Source: Nocardioides sp. QY071
GTDB taxonomy: Bacteria; Actinomycetota; Actinomycetes; Propionibacteriales; Nocardioidaceae
Direction: 5' to 3'
DNA: 64,000 nucleotides
NCBI RefSeq assembly: GCF_029961765.1
Contig: NZ_CP124681.1
Coordinates: forward strand, 2,666,001 to 2,730,000
The position numbers and the translations under genes are program-made. The notes beneath the pieces are model-generated. The model saw nothing but the letters and a program-made list of their open reading frames with translations. It had not been told where the DNA came from and made no database searches. Of this stretch, positions 46,119 through 54,854 are shown piece after piece. Within the stretch, counting starts at the first letter, position 1, and each line of letters starts with the position of its first letter.

Positions 46119-46865
46119 TCACCGCCCGCCCGACACGTCGAGAACCGCACCGGTCGTGTACGACGACGCGTCGTCCAGCAGCCAGCAGATGGCGGCCGCG
46201 GCCTCGGTGGTCGTGCCGGGCCGACCCATCGGGATCGTCGGCGCGACCCGCTCCAAGCGTCCCGGCTCCCCGTTGCGGGCGTGGATGGCGGTGTCCATCA
46301 GCCCGAGCCGCACGCTGTTGACGCGGATCCCCTGGCCGGCGGTCTCCAGCGCCAGGCCACGGGTGACGGCGTCGACGGCCGCCTTCGAGGCGGCGTAGTC
46401 GACGTACTCGCCCGGTGAGCCGAGCTCGGCGGCGCGGGAGGACACGTTGACGATCGCACCCCCGGCACCGGACGGCGGTGCCATCAGCCGCACCGCCTCC
46501 CGCGCGCACAGCAGTACGCCCAGCACGTTGACCTCGAGCACCCGGCGCACCCGCTCGGCCGAGAGGTCCACGACCCGCGAGGTGGGCGCGACGATCCCGG
46601 CGTTGTTGACGAGCGCCCGCAACGTCCCCGCCTCGGCCGGCAGGGACCGGAACACCTCCTCGACGGCCGACTCCTCAGCCACGTCGAGCTCGACCGCCCC
46701 GGCCCACCCCCCAAGGTCCGAGCACCGGGCAGCCACCGACTCCGCGGCGGCCCGGTCCGACCGGTAGGTCAGCAGCACGTTCCACCCGGAGCCCGCCAGC
46801 ATCCGGGCGGTGGCCGCACCGATCCCCCTGCTGCCGCCGGTCACCACCGCGAGTCGTCGCTCCAT
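46119..46865 (-). CDS. SDR-family oxidoreductase (FabG-like)
   Basis: A 248-residue short-chain dehydrogenase with cofactor motif VTGGSRGIGAATA, NNAG near residue 86, catalytic Ser in VNVSSRAAELG, and YAASK for Tyr/Lys. The C-terminal GRPGTTTEAAAAICWLL ... VLDVSGG is typical. Substrate unknown. The SDR and VOC genes are both minus strand and separated by 20 bases. Confidence 0.9.
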   Translation of the reverse strand: MERRLAVVTGGSRGIGAATARMLAGSGWNVLLTYRSDRAAAESVAARCSDLGGWAGAVELDVAEESAVEEVFRSLPAEAGTLRALVNNAGIVAPTSRVVDLSAERVRRVLEVNVLGVLLCAREAVRLMAPPSGAGGAIVNVSSRAAELGSPGEYVDYAASKAAVDAVTRGLALETAGQGIRVNSVRLGLMDTAIHARNGEPGRLERVAPTIPMGRPGTTTEAAAAICWLLDDASSYTTGAVLDVSGGR

Positions 46866-46885
46866 GCCGTGACGCTACCGATCCG

Positions 46886-47347
46886 TCAGTCCAGGCAGAA
46901 CTCGTTCCCCTCGGGGTCGGCCATCACGATGTGCCCACCACCCATCGGCGGCTCCGGCTCGAACCGCCCGATCCGCCGGGCGCCGAGGCCGACCAGGCGG
47001 GTGCACTCCGCCTCGAGAGTCGCCATCCGCTCGTCGCCCGCCAGCCCGGGCGCGGCGCGCACGTCGAGGTGCACCCGGTTCTTGACCACCTTGTCCTCGG
47101 GCACCCGCTGGAAGAACACCCGTGGTCGGGTCCCGTCGGGGTCTTCGATCGCCGAGCGTGAGTTCCGCTCGGACTCCGGAACCCCGATCCGCTCGAGGAA
47201 GGCGTCCCACGCCGCCAGCGGATCCTCCCCCTCGGCGAGCGGCACCCCCGGCGGGCCCGGGATGGCGTAGCCCAGCACCGCGCTCCAGAACCTCGAGAGA
47301 GCGCGCGGGTCGTGGCAGTCGAACGTGATCTGGAGGTCTCGGCTCAT
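46886..47347 (-). CDS. VOC-family protein (glyoxalase_6 type)
   Basis: A 153-residue VOC protein: LQITFDCHDPRALSRFWSAVLGY at the start, KNRVHLDVRA in the middle and GGGHIVMADPEGNEFCLD at the end, with the metal-type His and Glu positions retained. Common in actinobacteria; substrate not predictable. Diverges from helR. Confidence 0.86.
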   Translation of the reverse strand: MSRDLQITFDCHDPRALSRFWSAVLGYAIPGPPGVPLAEGEDPLAAWDAFLERIGVPESERNSRSAIEDPDGTRPRVFFQRVPEDKVVKNRVHLDVRAAPGLAGDERMATLEAECTRLVGLGARRIGRFEPEPPMGGGHIVMADPEGNEFCLD

Positions 47348-47407
47348 GCTCCGGTTCTACCGGGCCCCACCGACACAGCTCCCTCCGTACTCAACGTATA
47401 GCGCACA

Positions 47408-47430
47408 GGGGGTCTTGCCGCAAGGCCCCC
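47408..47430 (+). promoter_or_regulatory. Rifamycin-associated element (RAE)
   Basis: An inverted repeat GGGGG-t-CTTG-ccg-CAAG-g-CCCCC, closely matching the RAE consensus found ahead of rifamycin-inducible resistance genes (rph, arr, helR) in actinobacteria. TATAGC at 47397-47402 is a possible -10 box immediately upstream. The helR gene starts 53 bases after it. Confidence 0.85.
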
Positions 47431-47482
47431 TGGAGCAGGCAGAATCCCGGTCTCCGCCGAGCGGCGGAGCCGCGAAACCCCC

Positions 47483-49654
47483 ATGGGAGCTGATGATTTG
47501 ACCCACGCGACGACCCGCGCGTTCGACCTGCACGACCACCCGGCCAAGGCCGACCCCGCCCTCATCGCCACCGACGAACAGCACTTCGCCGCCATCGAGG
47601 CCAGCCTCGAGGACACCGTCGCCGACCTCGAGGACCGCCTGGCCGACGTACGACGACAGCCCGGCGGCAGCGGCCAGGAGGCCATGGACCGCGACCTCGA
47701 GGTGCACCGGCTCGGCACTCGCCTCCGGGCCCTGCGCCGCTACCGGCTCGACCTGTGCCTGGGCCGCATGGTCACCACCGCCGGCGAGACGGTCCACATC
47801 GGCCGCTTCGGGCTGACCGACGCCGAGGGCCGGCGCCTCCTCGTCGACTGGCGCTCCCCGGCGGCCGAGCCGTTCTTCGGCGCCACCCACGGCAGTCCGA
47901 TGGGCCTGGCCAGCCGGCGCCGGTACCGCTGGACGAACGGCCGGGTCACCGACTACTGGGACGAGGTCTTCACCGCCGACGCGCTCGCCGCCGCCGGCGC
48001 CGCCCTCGACGACCAGTCCGCCTTCGTCGCGAGCCTCGGCACGAGTCGCTCGGAGCGGATGCGCGACGTGCTCGCCACCATCCAGGCCGACCAGGACGCG
48101 ATCATCCGCGCCGGCTCGCGCGGCACCCTCGTCGTCGACGGCGGCCCCGGCACGGGCAAGACCGTGGTCGCGCTGCACCGCGCCGCCTACCTGCTGTACG
48201 CCGACCCGCGGCTCGGCGAGGGCCGCGGCGGCGTCCTCTTCGTCGGCCCGCACGAGCCCTACCTCTCCTACGTCGCCGACGTGCTGCCCGGTCTCGGCGA
48301 GGAGGGCGTGCGCACCTGCACGCTGCGCAACCTCGTCGCCGAGGGCGCAGCGGCAGCCGAGGAGACCGACCCCGAGGTCGCCCGGCTCAAGGCGGACGCC
48401 CGGATGGTCGGCGCCGTCGAGCCGGCGGTGCGGCTCTACGAGGAGCCGCCGACCGAGGGCATGGTGGTGGCGACCGACTGGTCCGACGTATGGCTCAGCG
48501 CCAGTGACTGGGCCGAGGCGTTCGGAGCACCGGACCCCGGCACGCCTCACAACGAGGGCCGGGACCAGGTCTGGGAGGCGCTGCTCGACATCCTCGTCGA
48601 CAAGCACGACGACACCGACGCGACCGAGGAGCAGCTGCGCCGCTCCCTGCGCTGCAACGGCGAGCTGGTCGACGCGGTGGCGAAGGCGTGGCCGATGCTC
48701 GAGGCGAGCGACGTCGTCGGTGACCTGTGGGAGGTCCCGGCGTACCTGCGCCACTGCGCCCCCTGGCTCTCCCCTGACGAGGTCGCCACCCTCCGCAGGA
48801 GGCCACCGCAGGCCTGGACCACCGCGGACCTCCCCCTCCTCGACGCCGCACGGGCCCGGCTCGGCGACCCCGAGGCGGCTCGCGCCCGGCGCCGCCAGGA
48901 GGCCACCGCCGCCCGGGAGCGGGAGGAGATGGACAGGGTCGTCGACCACCTGATCGCGACCGACGACTCCGACATGATGATCATGTCGATGCTCCGCGGC
49001 ACCGACCTGCGCGGCGCCCTCGCCGCCGGCGACCAGCAGTCCGGGCAGGCCGCCGACCCGGACCGGTACGCCGGCCCGTTCGCCCATGTCGTCGTCGACG
49101 AGGCCCAGGAGCTCACCGACGCCGAGTGGCAGATGCTGCTGCGCCGCTGTCCGTCGCGCAGCTTCACCGTGGTCGGCGACCGGGCCCAGGCGCGGCACGG
49201 GTTCACCGAGACCTGGACGGAGCGGCTCGAGCGGGCCGGCCTCCACGACGTCGACCTCGCCTCGCTCACCGTGAACTACCGCACCCCGGCCGAGGTCATG
49301 GAGGCGGCGGCGCCGGTGATCCGTGCCGTGCTCCCCGACGCGAACGTCCCGACCTCGGTCCGCAGCACGGGAGTTCCGGTCGAGTACGCCGTTCGCACCG
49401 ACCTTCCGGCGATCCTCGACGAGTGGGAGCGGACCCATCCCGAGGGCATCGCCTGCGTCATCGGCGATCCCGGGCTCACGCCGACGGCCAGGGTCCGCTC
49501 GCTCAGCCCCGAGCATGCCAAGGGGCTCGAGTTCGACCTCGTCGTCCTCGTCGAGCCGGAGCGGTTCGGGACGGGCATCGAGGGTGCCGTCGACAGGTAC
49601 GTCGCGATGACCCGCGCCACCCAGCGCCTGGTGGTGATCGAGGGGTCCCGATGA
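47483..49654 (+). CDS. helR: RNA polymerase recycling ATPase HelR
   Basis: A 723-residue UvrD/HelD-type superfamily I motor. HelR proteins dislodge rifamycins from RNA polymerase and recycle stalled polymerase. Walker A GGPGTGKTVVALHRAAYLLY lies near residue 220, DEXX-type VVVDEAQELTDAEWQMLLRR near 540, and the C-terminal motor motifs include VNYRTPAEVMEAA and AMTRATQRLVVIEG. The N-terminal helical arm starts ADPALIATDEQHFAAIEASLEDTV. ATG 47483 is used; TTG at 47498 after GGAG is a possible shorter start. RAE upstream and a strong terminator at the end support a single-gene unit. Confidence 0.9.
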   Translation: MGADDLTHATTRAFDLHDHPAKADPALIATDEQHFAAIEASLEDTVADLEDRLADVRRQPGGSGQEAMDRDLEVHRLGTRLRALRRYRLDLCLGRMVTTAGETVHIGRFGLTDAEGRRLLVDWRSPAAEPFFGATHGSPMGLASRRRYRWTNGRVTDYWDEVFTADALAAAGAALDDQSAFVASLGTSRSERMRDVLATIQADQDAIIRAGSRGTLVVDGGPGTGKTVVALHRAAYLLYADPRLGEGRGGVLFVGPHEPYLSYVADVLPGLGEEGVRTCTLRNLVAEGAAAAEETDPEVARLKADARMVGAVEPAVRLYEEPPTEGMVVATDWSDVWLSASDWAEAFGAPDPGTPHNEGRDQVWEALLDILVDKHDDTDATEEQLRRSLRCNGELVDAVAKAWPMLEASDVVGDLWEVPAYLRHCAPWLSPDEVATLRRRPPQAWTTADLPLLDAARARLGDPEAARARRRQEATAAREREEMDRVVDHLIATDDSDMMIMSMLRGTDLRGALAAGDQQSGQAADPDRYAGPFAHVVVDEAQELTDAEWQMLLRRCPSRSFTVVGDRAQARHGFTETWTERLERAGLHDVDLASLTVNYRTPAEVMEAAAPVIRAVLPDANVPTSVRSTGVPVEYAVRTDLPAILDEWERTHPEGIACVIGDPGLTPTARVRSLSPEHAKGLEFDLVVLVEPERFGTGIEGAVDRYVAMTRATQRLVVIEGSR

Positions 49655-49665
49655 GCGGGACCCCT
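49641..49665 (+). terminator. Hairpin terminator enclosing the helR stop codon
   Basis: A perfect 10-bp stem, AGGGGTCCCG and CGGGACCCCT, with a 5-base loop ATGAG that holds the TGA stop of helR. Such strong GC hairpins commonly end transcripts in actinobacteria without a T-run. Confidence 0.75.
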
Positions 49666-49702
49666 GCTCGGGCGCCGAGCGCCGCTCCCTAGTTTCCGCT
49701 GG

Positions 49703-50899
49703 GTGACGCAAGAGACCCAGATCACGACCAGTGCCGGCACCGCCCTGCTCGTGGAGGCGATCCAGGAGGCGGAGCGGGTGCTCCTCGCCGCGCCGCACGT
49801 CCGCACCGAGCGCGACGTCGCGGAGGGCCTGGACTACCTCGCCGGCCTGGTCCGGGTCGGCCTGGCGAGTGCGTGGGCGAGCGACCCGGCCGACCCGCAC
49901 TTCGCCCGGCCCTCCACGCAGTGGACGAAGATGGGCCTCGACAACCCGGACACGCTCTACTTCGCCGCACAGATCTCCGGCGACGCGGAGTACGTCGTCA
50001 CCGGCAACCGCGGCTCCAGCGCCGACCTCGTCTTCCAGGTGCTCGCCGGCTCCCACGCCGGCAACACCGCGCCCGCGAGTCACCTGGCCTTCGACGACCG
50101 TGACTTCCCGGTCGCCGACGACGGCAGCTTCGAGATCCGGTTCGGGCCGCGCGAGGACGGCGGCCCCGGCTACTTCACCTTGTCCCCCGACGCCCAGCGG
50201 CTGCTGGTGCGCCAGACCTTCAGCGACTGGACGTCCGAGCGGGCCGGCACCCTGCGCGTCCAGCGCGCCGACCGGATCGGCGTGCCCGGCGTGCCGGTCA
50301 CCCTGGCGGCCATCGAGGCCCGCTACGCCCGCGCCGCGCGCACCCTCCTCGGCTACGCCCGCACGTTCCTCGAGTTCGTCGAGCGGTTCTACCTCGACCA
50401 GCCGGTCAACACGATGTACGCACCGAAGATCACGCCCGGCGGCCTGGCCAGCCAGTACAGCTCCGCCGGCCATTTCGACCTCGCCGACGACCAGGCGCTG
50501 GTCATCACGGTCCCGGCGTCCGGCATGCCGTACCAGGGCATGCAGCTCGGCACGAAGTGGTACGTCTCCCTCGACTACGTCGACCACCAGACCAGCCTCA
50601 CCGCCGACCAGGCGCAGGTGGACCCCGACGGCCGGATCCGGTTCGTCGTGAGCCGCCAGGACCCCGGCCTGGCCAACTGGCTGGAGACCACCGGCCTCAC
50701 CGAGGGCTACCTCCAGATCCGCTGGCAGCGCGTAGACCGCCCGCTCACCGCCGAGGACGGACCTACCACCGAGGTCGTCCCGTACGCCGAGCTCGCGCGG
50801 CGACTGCCCTTCCACGACCAGCAGCGGGTCACCTCCGCGCAGTGGGCACAGCGGATCGCCGCGCGCCAGGCCGCCGTGGGCGACCGGATGATGGCATGA
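49703..50899 (+). CDS. DUF1214 domain protein
   Basis: A 398-residue protein of the DUF1214 type. N-terminal helical part (TALLVEAIQEAERVLLAAPHV), the middle NPDTLYFAAQISGDAEYVVTGNRGSSADLVFQVL (in parts), then the DUF1214 beta domain with DGSFEIRFGPREDGGPGYFTLSPDAQRLLVRQTFSDW (in parts). Function unknown. First of three overlapping genes (next ATG at 50896). GTG start. Confidence 0.82.
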   Translation: MTQETQITTSAGTALLVEAIQEAERVLLAAPHVRTERDVAEGLDYLAGLVRVGLASAWASDPADPHFARPSTQWTKMGLDNPDTLYFAAQISGDAEYVVTGNRGSSADLVFQVLAGSHAGNTAPASHLAFDDRDFPVADDGSFEIRFGPREDGGPGYFTLSPDAQRLLVRQTFSDWTSERAGTLRVQRADRIGVPGVPVTLAAIEARYARAARTLLGYARTFLEFVERFYLDQPVNTMYAPKITPGGLASQYSSAGHFDLADDQALVITVPASGMPYQGMQLGTKWYVSLDYVDHQTSLTADQAQVDPDGRIRFVVSRQDPGLANWLETTGLTEGYLQIRWQRVDRPLTAEDGPTTEVVPYAELARRLPFHDQQRVTSAQWAQRIAARQAAVGDRMMA

Positions 50900-51687
50900 C
50901 GGACCCGGTGACCGGCGTCCTCGCCGGCAAGGCCGTCCTAGTGGCGGGCGTGGGCCCCGGCCTGGGCCAGGCCCTCGCGGTCCGCAGCGCGATCGCCGGC
51001 GCGGACGTGGTGCTCGCCTCTCGCAACGCCGAGCGTCTCGGCGCCGTCGCGCAGGAGGTGCGTGCCACCGGGCGCCGCGCGGTCGTCGTACCGACCGACC
51101 TGGCGGATCCCGTCGCGGTCGGCCACCTCGTCGACACGACGCTGGCCGAGCTCGGCCGGCTCGACGCGGTGCTGCACAACGCCTACCTCCCGCCCAGCCG
51201 GGAGAACCTCCTCGACAGCGGTCTCGACCGGGTCCGTGACGAGCTCGCCTCGCCGCTGATGGCGCTGGAGATGGTGCGCCGTGCCGCGCCCGCACTCGTG
51301 GCGAGCAGGGGCTCGGTCGTCGTGGTGAACTCGATGATCGTGCGCAACCGGCTCCCCCGGTTCGGCGCGTACCGGATGACCAAGGCCAGTCTGCTCGCGC
51401 TGGCCCGCGGCCTGTCCATCGAGCTCGGCCCGCAGGGCGTGCGGGTCAACTCGATCGCCCCGGGCTACATCATGGGCGACGCCGTCGAGGCCAGCTTCGC
51501 GAAGGCGGCGCGGGCCCGCGGGGTGACACCCGAGGTGATCCACGACGAGATCGCCGCCGACACCGACCTGCGGCGCCTGCCCCGCCCCGAGGAGATCGCC
51601 GACGCGGCGGTGTTCCTCGCCTCCGACCTCGCCCGGGCGATCACCGGGCAGTGCCTCGACGTCACGTCCGGCGCGACCCACCACTGA
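50896..51687 (+). CDS. SDR-family oxidoreductase
   Basis: A 263-residue short-chain dehydrogenase. The cofactor loop GVGPGLGQALA differs slightly from the usual TGxxxGIG, with NAYLPP replacing the common NNAG. The catalytic triad is Ser in VVVNSMIVRN and YRMTK (Tyr-Lys). C-terminal ITGQCLDVTSGATHH. The start overlaps the DUF1214 stop and the end overlaps the sulfotransferase start (TGATG). Confidence 0.87.
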   Translation: MTDPVTGVLAGKAVLVAGVGPGLGQALAVRSAIAGADVVLASRNAERLGAVAQEVRATGRRAVVVPTDLADPVAVGHLVDTTLAELGRLDAVLHNAYLPPSRENLLDSGLDRVRDELASPLMALEMVRRAAPALVASRGSVVVVNSMIVRNRLPRFGAYRMTKASLLALARGLSIELGPQGVRVNSIAPGYIMGDAVEASFAKAARARGVTPEVIHDEIAADTDLRRLPRPEEIADAAVFLASDLARAITGQCLDVTSGATHH

Positions 51688-52850
51688 TGGAGCACACGAT
51701 GAACCTGGCCGACGAGCTGCACGAGCGCGCCACGACCCGGACCGGACTGACCGACTTCGGCGACCGGGAGTACGTCGCCGGGCTGCACGCCCTCCTCGAC
51801 GGCTACGAGCACGAGGCGGGGCTGACCGGCAAAGGCCGCGCCAAGGTCGAGGGCGCCCTGGCCAACGCGCTCGCCGGCCGGCTGCGCACCGAGGCAGCCT
51901 GGCGCGAGCACCCCGCGCACGCGGAGACGCCGGTGACCCGGCCGATCTTCGTGACCGGCCTGCCCCGCTCCGGTACGACGGCCCTGCACCGCCTCCTGTG
52001 CGCCGACCCGCGCCACCAGGGCCTCCAGCTCTGGCTGGCCGCCGCGCCCCAGCCGCGTCCGCTGCGCGACCACTGGGCGTCGAACCCCGACTTCCAGGCG
52101 ATGCAGGCCCAGATCGACCGCCGCAACGCCGCCGTCCCCGGCCTGAAGGGCATGCACTTCATGGCGCCCGAGGTGGTCGAGGAGTGCTGGTGGCTGGAGC
52201 ACCAGTCGATGCGCTCGCTCGCGTTCCCGAGCGTGGCCCACCTGCCGTCGTACACCTCCTGGCTCGGTGAGCAGGACCTCGGCGGCAGCTACCGCCGGCA
52301 CCGCCGGATCCTCCAGCTGATCGGGATGACCAGCCCCGAGAAGCGCTGGGTCCTCAAGAACCCGGGCCACCTGTTCTCGCTCGACGCGCTGATGGCGGCC
52401 TACCCCGACGCGCTGGTGGTGCAGACCCACCGCGACCCGTGCACGGTCGTCGCGTCGGTCAGCAGCCTGACGTCGAAGACCTCGGCCGGGAACTCGACCG
52501 TCTTCGAGGCCGCCACCGTCGGGCGCGACAGCCTGGACATGTGGGCCGGCGCCACCGACCGGTTCCTCGACGCGCGGGCGAGTTACGACCCGGCCCAGTT
52601 CGCCGACGTGCGCTACGAGGAGTTCGTCGCCGACCCGGTTGGCACGGTCGAGCGGTTGTACGACGCCTTCCGGCTGCCGTTCGACGACGAGGCCCACGCC
52701 GCGGTGACGGCGGCCGACGACGTGAGCCGGCGCGGGGACCGCCGACCCGACCACGCCTACTCCCTCGAGGAGTTCGGGCTGAGCGCCGGCGAGGTCACCG
52801 AGCGGTTCGACCGCTACCTGACGGCCTTCCCCGAGCTCGCCCTGCGCTGA
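51687..52850 (+). CDS. Sulfotransferase family protein
   Basis: A 387-residue PAPS-dependent sulfotransferase-like protein. The 5'-phosphosulfate loop is FVTGLPRSGTTALHRLLCAD near residue 90, and the 3'-phosphate-binding segment is VVQTHRDPCTVVASVSSL near 250. In between are WWLEHQSMRSLAFPSV and KRWVLKNPGHLFSLDAL. It could sulfate a lipid, alcohol or steroid; target unknown. ATG 51687 is coupled to the SDR stop; ATG 51699 also possible. The DUF1214-SDR-sulfotransferase order suggests one pathway. Confidence 0.87.
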   Translation: MEHTMNLADELHERATTRTGLTDFGDREYVAGLHALLDGYEHEAGLTGKGRAKVEGALANALAGRLRTEAAWREHPAHAETPVTRPIFVTGLPRSGTTALHRLLCADPRHQGLQLWLAAAPQPRPLRDHWASNPDFQAMQAQIDRRNAAVPGLKGMHFMAPEVVEECWWLEHQSMRSLAFPSVAHLPSYTSWLGEQDLGGSYRRHRRILQLIGMTSPEKRWVLKNPGHLFSLDALMAAYPDALVVQTHRDPCTVVASVSSLTSKTSAGNSTVFEAATVGRDSLDMWAGATDRFLDARASYDPAQFADVRYEEFVADPVGTVERLYDAFRLPFDDEAHAAVTAADDVSRRGDRRPDHAYSLEEFGLSAGEVTERFDRYLTAFPELALR

Positions 52851-53321
52851 TCAGCCGAGCCCGGCGGCCGGCGTCGCCAGCACCCGGAAGCTCGGCAGGT
52901 CGGCCAGCGACACCGAGGTCTCGCAGAAGCGGCGGTAGGAGATCTCGGTGATCAGCCAGCCCCGGTCGGGGTCGCGCCGGTAGCGGTCGGTGGAGAGCGA
53001 GGCGCCCTCGACGACGTAGCCGACGTCGGTGCACACGGTCCGGTCCGACACCGTCCAGGTGCCGCTGGCCTCGTCGCCGTCGACCTCGATGCTCGGGTTG
53101 CCGACCTGGTGGACGGTGATCCGCTCGTCGGTGAGCCGGCTGCTCAGCTCGGCGACCAGCGCGTCGGCCCCCTCGGTGACCAGGTCGGGCCGGTAGCGCG
53201 CGACCATCTCCGGCGCGAGGGTCGCCGCGACGGCGTCCCAGTCATGCAGGTCCACGCTGCGCATGTAGCGGTGGCGGACCTCCATGATCGCCCACCGGTC
53301 GGCGGACTGCGGGTCGGACAT
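52851..53321 (-). CDS. SnoaL-like/NTF2-fold protein
   Basis: A 156-residue NTF2-like protein: DRWAIMEVRHRYMRSVDLHDWDAVAATLAPEMVARYRPDLV (in parts), then VHQVGNPSIEVDGDEASGTWTVSDRTV and STDRYRRDPDRGWLITEISYRRF. The His in VHQVGN and the aromatic pattern match steroid-isomerase-like members. Stops adjacent to the convergent sulfotransferase. Confidence 0.8.
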   Translation of the reverse strand: MSDPQSADRWAIMEVRHRYMRSVDLHDWDAVAATLAPEMVARYRPDLVTEGADALVAELSSRLTDERITVHQVGNPSIEVDGDEASGTWTVSDRTVCTDVGYVVEGASLSTDRYRRDPDRGWLITEISYRRFCETSVSLADLPSFRVLATPAAGLG

Positions 53322-53413
53322 CGGGACTCCTCGGCTCGGGGACGGTCGAGAGCCGAGCGTGGCGGGGGCGACCGCCCGGGGAGAGGTGTCTCCCGATCAG
53401 CGGGACCGACCCG

Positions 53414-53878
53414 TCATGGCAGCCAGTCCCCCGACCTCAGGATCGTGCGCCCCGCGATCTCGTTGGACTCGCGCCAGGCCTGCATCCGTTCGGGCCGGAG
53501 CACCAGGAAGACGTAGCCGGGCAGCCCGCGCGGGTCCCAGTCCGCCTGCGCCGCGTAGGCCTCGCCCAGCCCGGCGTCGTCGTCCACGCCGAGCGAGCGC
53601 TCGAGCACCGCGTCGATCATCGTGACGTCGCGCGTCGGACCGACGCCGAGGCGCGCGACGCCGGAGGCGAGCAGGTTGCGCGCGGTGGTCGACCTCGCCT
53701 CGACCGCGACCACGATCCGCTCCCCCACCCAGGCCAGGGACACCGGCACGAGGTGGGGTACGCCGGCGGCGGACGCCGTGGCGACCCACACGTCGACCGC
53801 GGGGGTCGCCAGCAGGGCTCGCGTGTCGGCCTGCCGGGTCGCACGGTCACGCGCCGGGGGCGGGTCGAAGTCGGCCAT
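53414..53878 (-). CDS. Pyridoxamine 5'-phosphate oxidase-family protein
   Basis: A 154-residue flavin/F420-type split-barrel protein: TRALLATPAVDVWVATASAAGVPHLVPVSLAWVGERIVVAV (in parts), then STTARNLLASGVARLGVGPTRDVTMIDAVLER (in parts). In actinobacteria such proteins often bind F420 or heme. The cofactor cannot be fixed from sequence alone. Separated from the VOC gene by 11 bases. Confidence 0.82.
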   Translation of the reverse strand: MADFDPPPARDRATRQADTRALLATPAVDVWVATASAAGVPHLVPVSLAWVGERIVVAVEARSTTARNLLASGVARLGVGPTRDVTMIDAVLERSLGVDDDAGLGEAYAAQADWDPRGLPGYVFLVLRPERMQAWRESNEIAGRTILRSGDWLP

Positions 53879-53889
53879 GGGCGCGCTGC

Positions 53890-54300
53890 TCAGCCGGCCT
53901 GGTTGATGCGGATGTGGTTGCCGGCCGGGTCGCGGAAGGCGCAGTCGCGCACGCCGTACGGCTGGTCGATCGGCTCCTGGATCACCTCGGCGCCGGTGGC
54001 CTGGATCCGGTCGAAGGTGCCGTCGAGGTCGGGGGTGCTGAGCACGAGCGTGGCGTAGGTGCCCTTCGCCATCATCTCGGCGATCACGCGCTTCTCGTCC
54101 TCGGTGATGCCGGGGTCCGCCGCCGGCGGGGCGAGCACGACCGACGGGGTCGACTGCCCCTTGGGCGCCACGGTGATCCACCGCATCTCGCCGTAGCCGA
54201 CGTCGTTGAGGATCTCGAAGCCGAGCACGTCTCGGTAGAAGGCCAGCGAGGCCTCGGGGTCGGTCTGCGGGAGGAAGCTGTGCTGAATGCTGATGTCCAT
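53890..54300 (-). CDS. VOC-family protein
   Basis: A 136-residue VOC protein: QHSFLPQTDPEASLAFYRDVLGFEILND, GTYATLVLSTPDLDGTFDRIQATGAEVIQEP (in parts), VRDCAFRDPAGNHIRINQAG. The substrate is unknown. The start ATG lies 5 bases after the AraC gene, so the AraC protein may be co-transcribed and may control it. Confidence 0.85.
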   Translation of the reverse strand: MDISIQHSFLPQTDPEASLAFYRDVLGFEILNDVGYGEMRWITVAPKGQSTPSVVLAPPAADPGITEDEKRVIAEMMAKGTYATLVLSTPDLDGTFDRIQATGAEVIQEPIDQPYGVRDCAFRDPAGNHIRINQAG

Positions 54301-54305
54301 GTCGC

Positions 54306-54815
54306 TCACGCTAGTGGCGGCTCGAAGTGCGGCGCTTCTCGATTCCTGACCGATGCCGGGCCCGCCCCGGGACCGTCCGGGCTGGTCTGCGCGCCGCCTC
54401 GTCGTACCGGCCGGGTGACCTTCTTGGTCACGCACGACGGCGGTTCGACGGCACCGTCCCCGGGCACGGGCGCGTCGTCGCGGTACGCGCTCGGCGGCAC
54501 CCCGACCAGCTCGGTGAACCGGGTGCTGAACGTGCCGAGCGAGGAGAAGCCCACCTCGAAGCAGATGTCGGTGACGCTCAGGTCGCCGCGGCGCAACAGC
54601 GCCATCGCCCGCTCGATCCTGCGGGTCATCAGGTAGGAGTACGGCGGCTCGCCGTACGCCTTCTTGAACTCGCGGCTCAGGTGGCCGGCCGACATGTGCA
54701 CGTCGCGGGCGAGCGCCTCGACGTCGAGCGGACGGGCGTACTCGCGATCGATCCGGTCGCGCACCCTCCGCAACAGCGTGAGGGTGCGCAGCCGTTCGGG
54801 ATCGAGGGTGCTCAC
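54306..54815 (-). CDS. AraC-family transcriptional regulator
   Basis: A 169-residue protein with two helix-turn-helix motifs at about residues 18-110 (RIDREYARPLDVEALARDVHMSAGHLSREFKKAYGEPPYSYL, in parts, and DLSVTDICFEVGFSSLGTFSTRFTELVGVPPSAYR, in parts). Its DNA-binding domain is N-terminal and only a disordered basic tail follows, so it has no sensor domain. GTG start 54815. The VOC gene follows on the same strand. Confidence 0.87.
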   Translation of the reverse strand: MSTLDPERLRTLTLLRRVRDRIDREYARPLDVEALARDVHMSAGHLSREFKKAYGEPPYSYLMTRRIERAMALLRRGDLSVTDICFEVGFSSLGTFSTRFTELVGVPPSAYRDDAPVPGDGAVEPPSCVTKKVTRPVRRGGAQTSPDGPGAGPASVRNREAPHFEPPLA

Positions 54816-54854
54816 GCCCCCATGATGGCCGATCGGGTGAGTAGGGTCGCAGCC

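Noticed and set aside
47357..51295. 1312-residue minus-strand open frame
   Set aside because: Shadow of helR and DUF1214 genes on the plus strand; low-complexity composition and no domain signatures.
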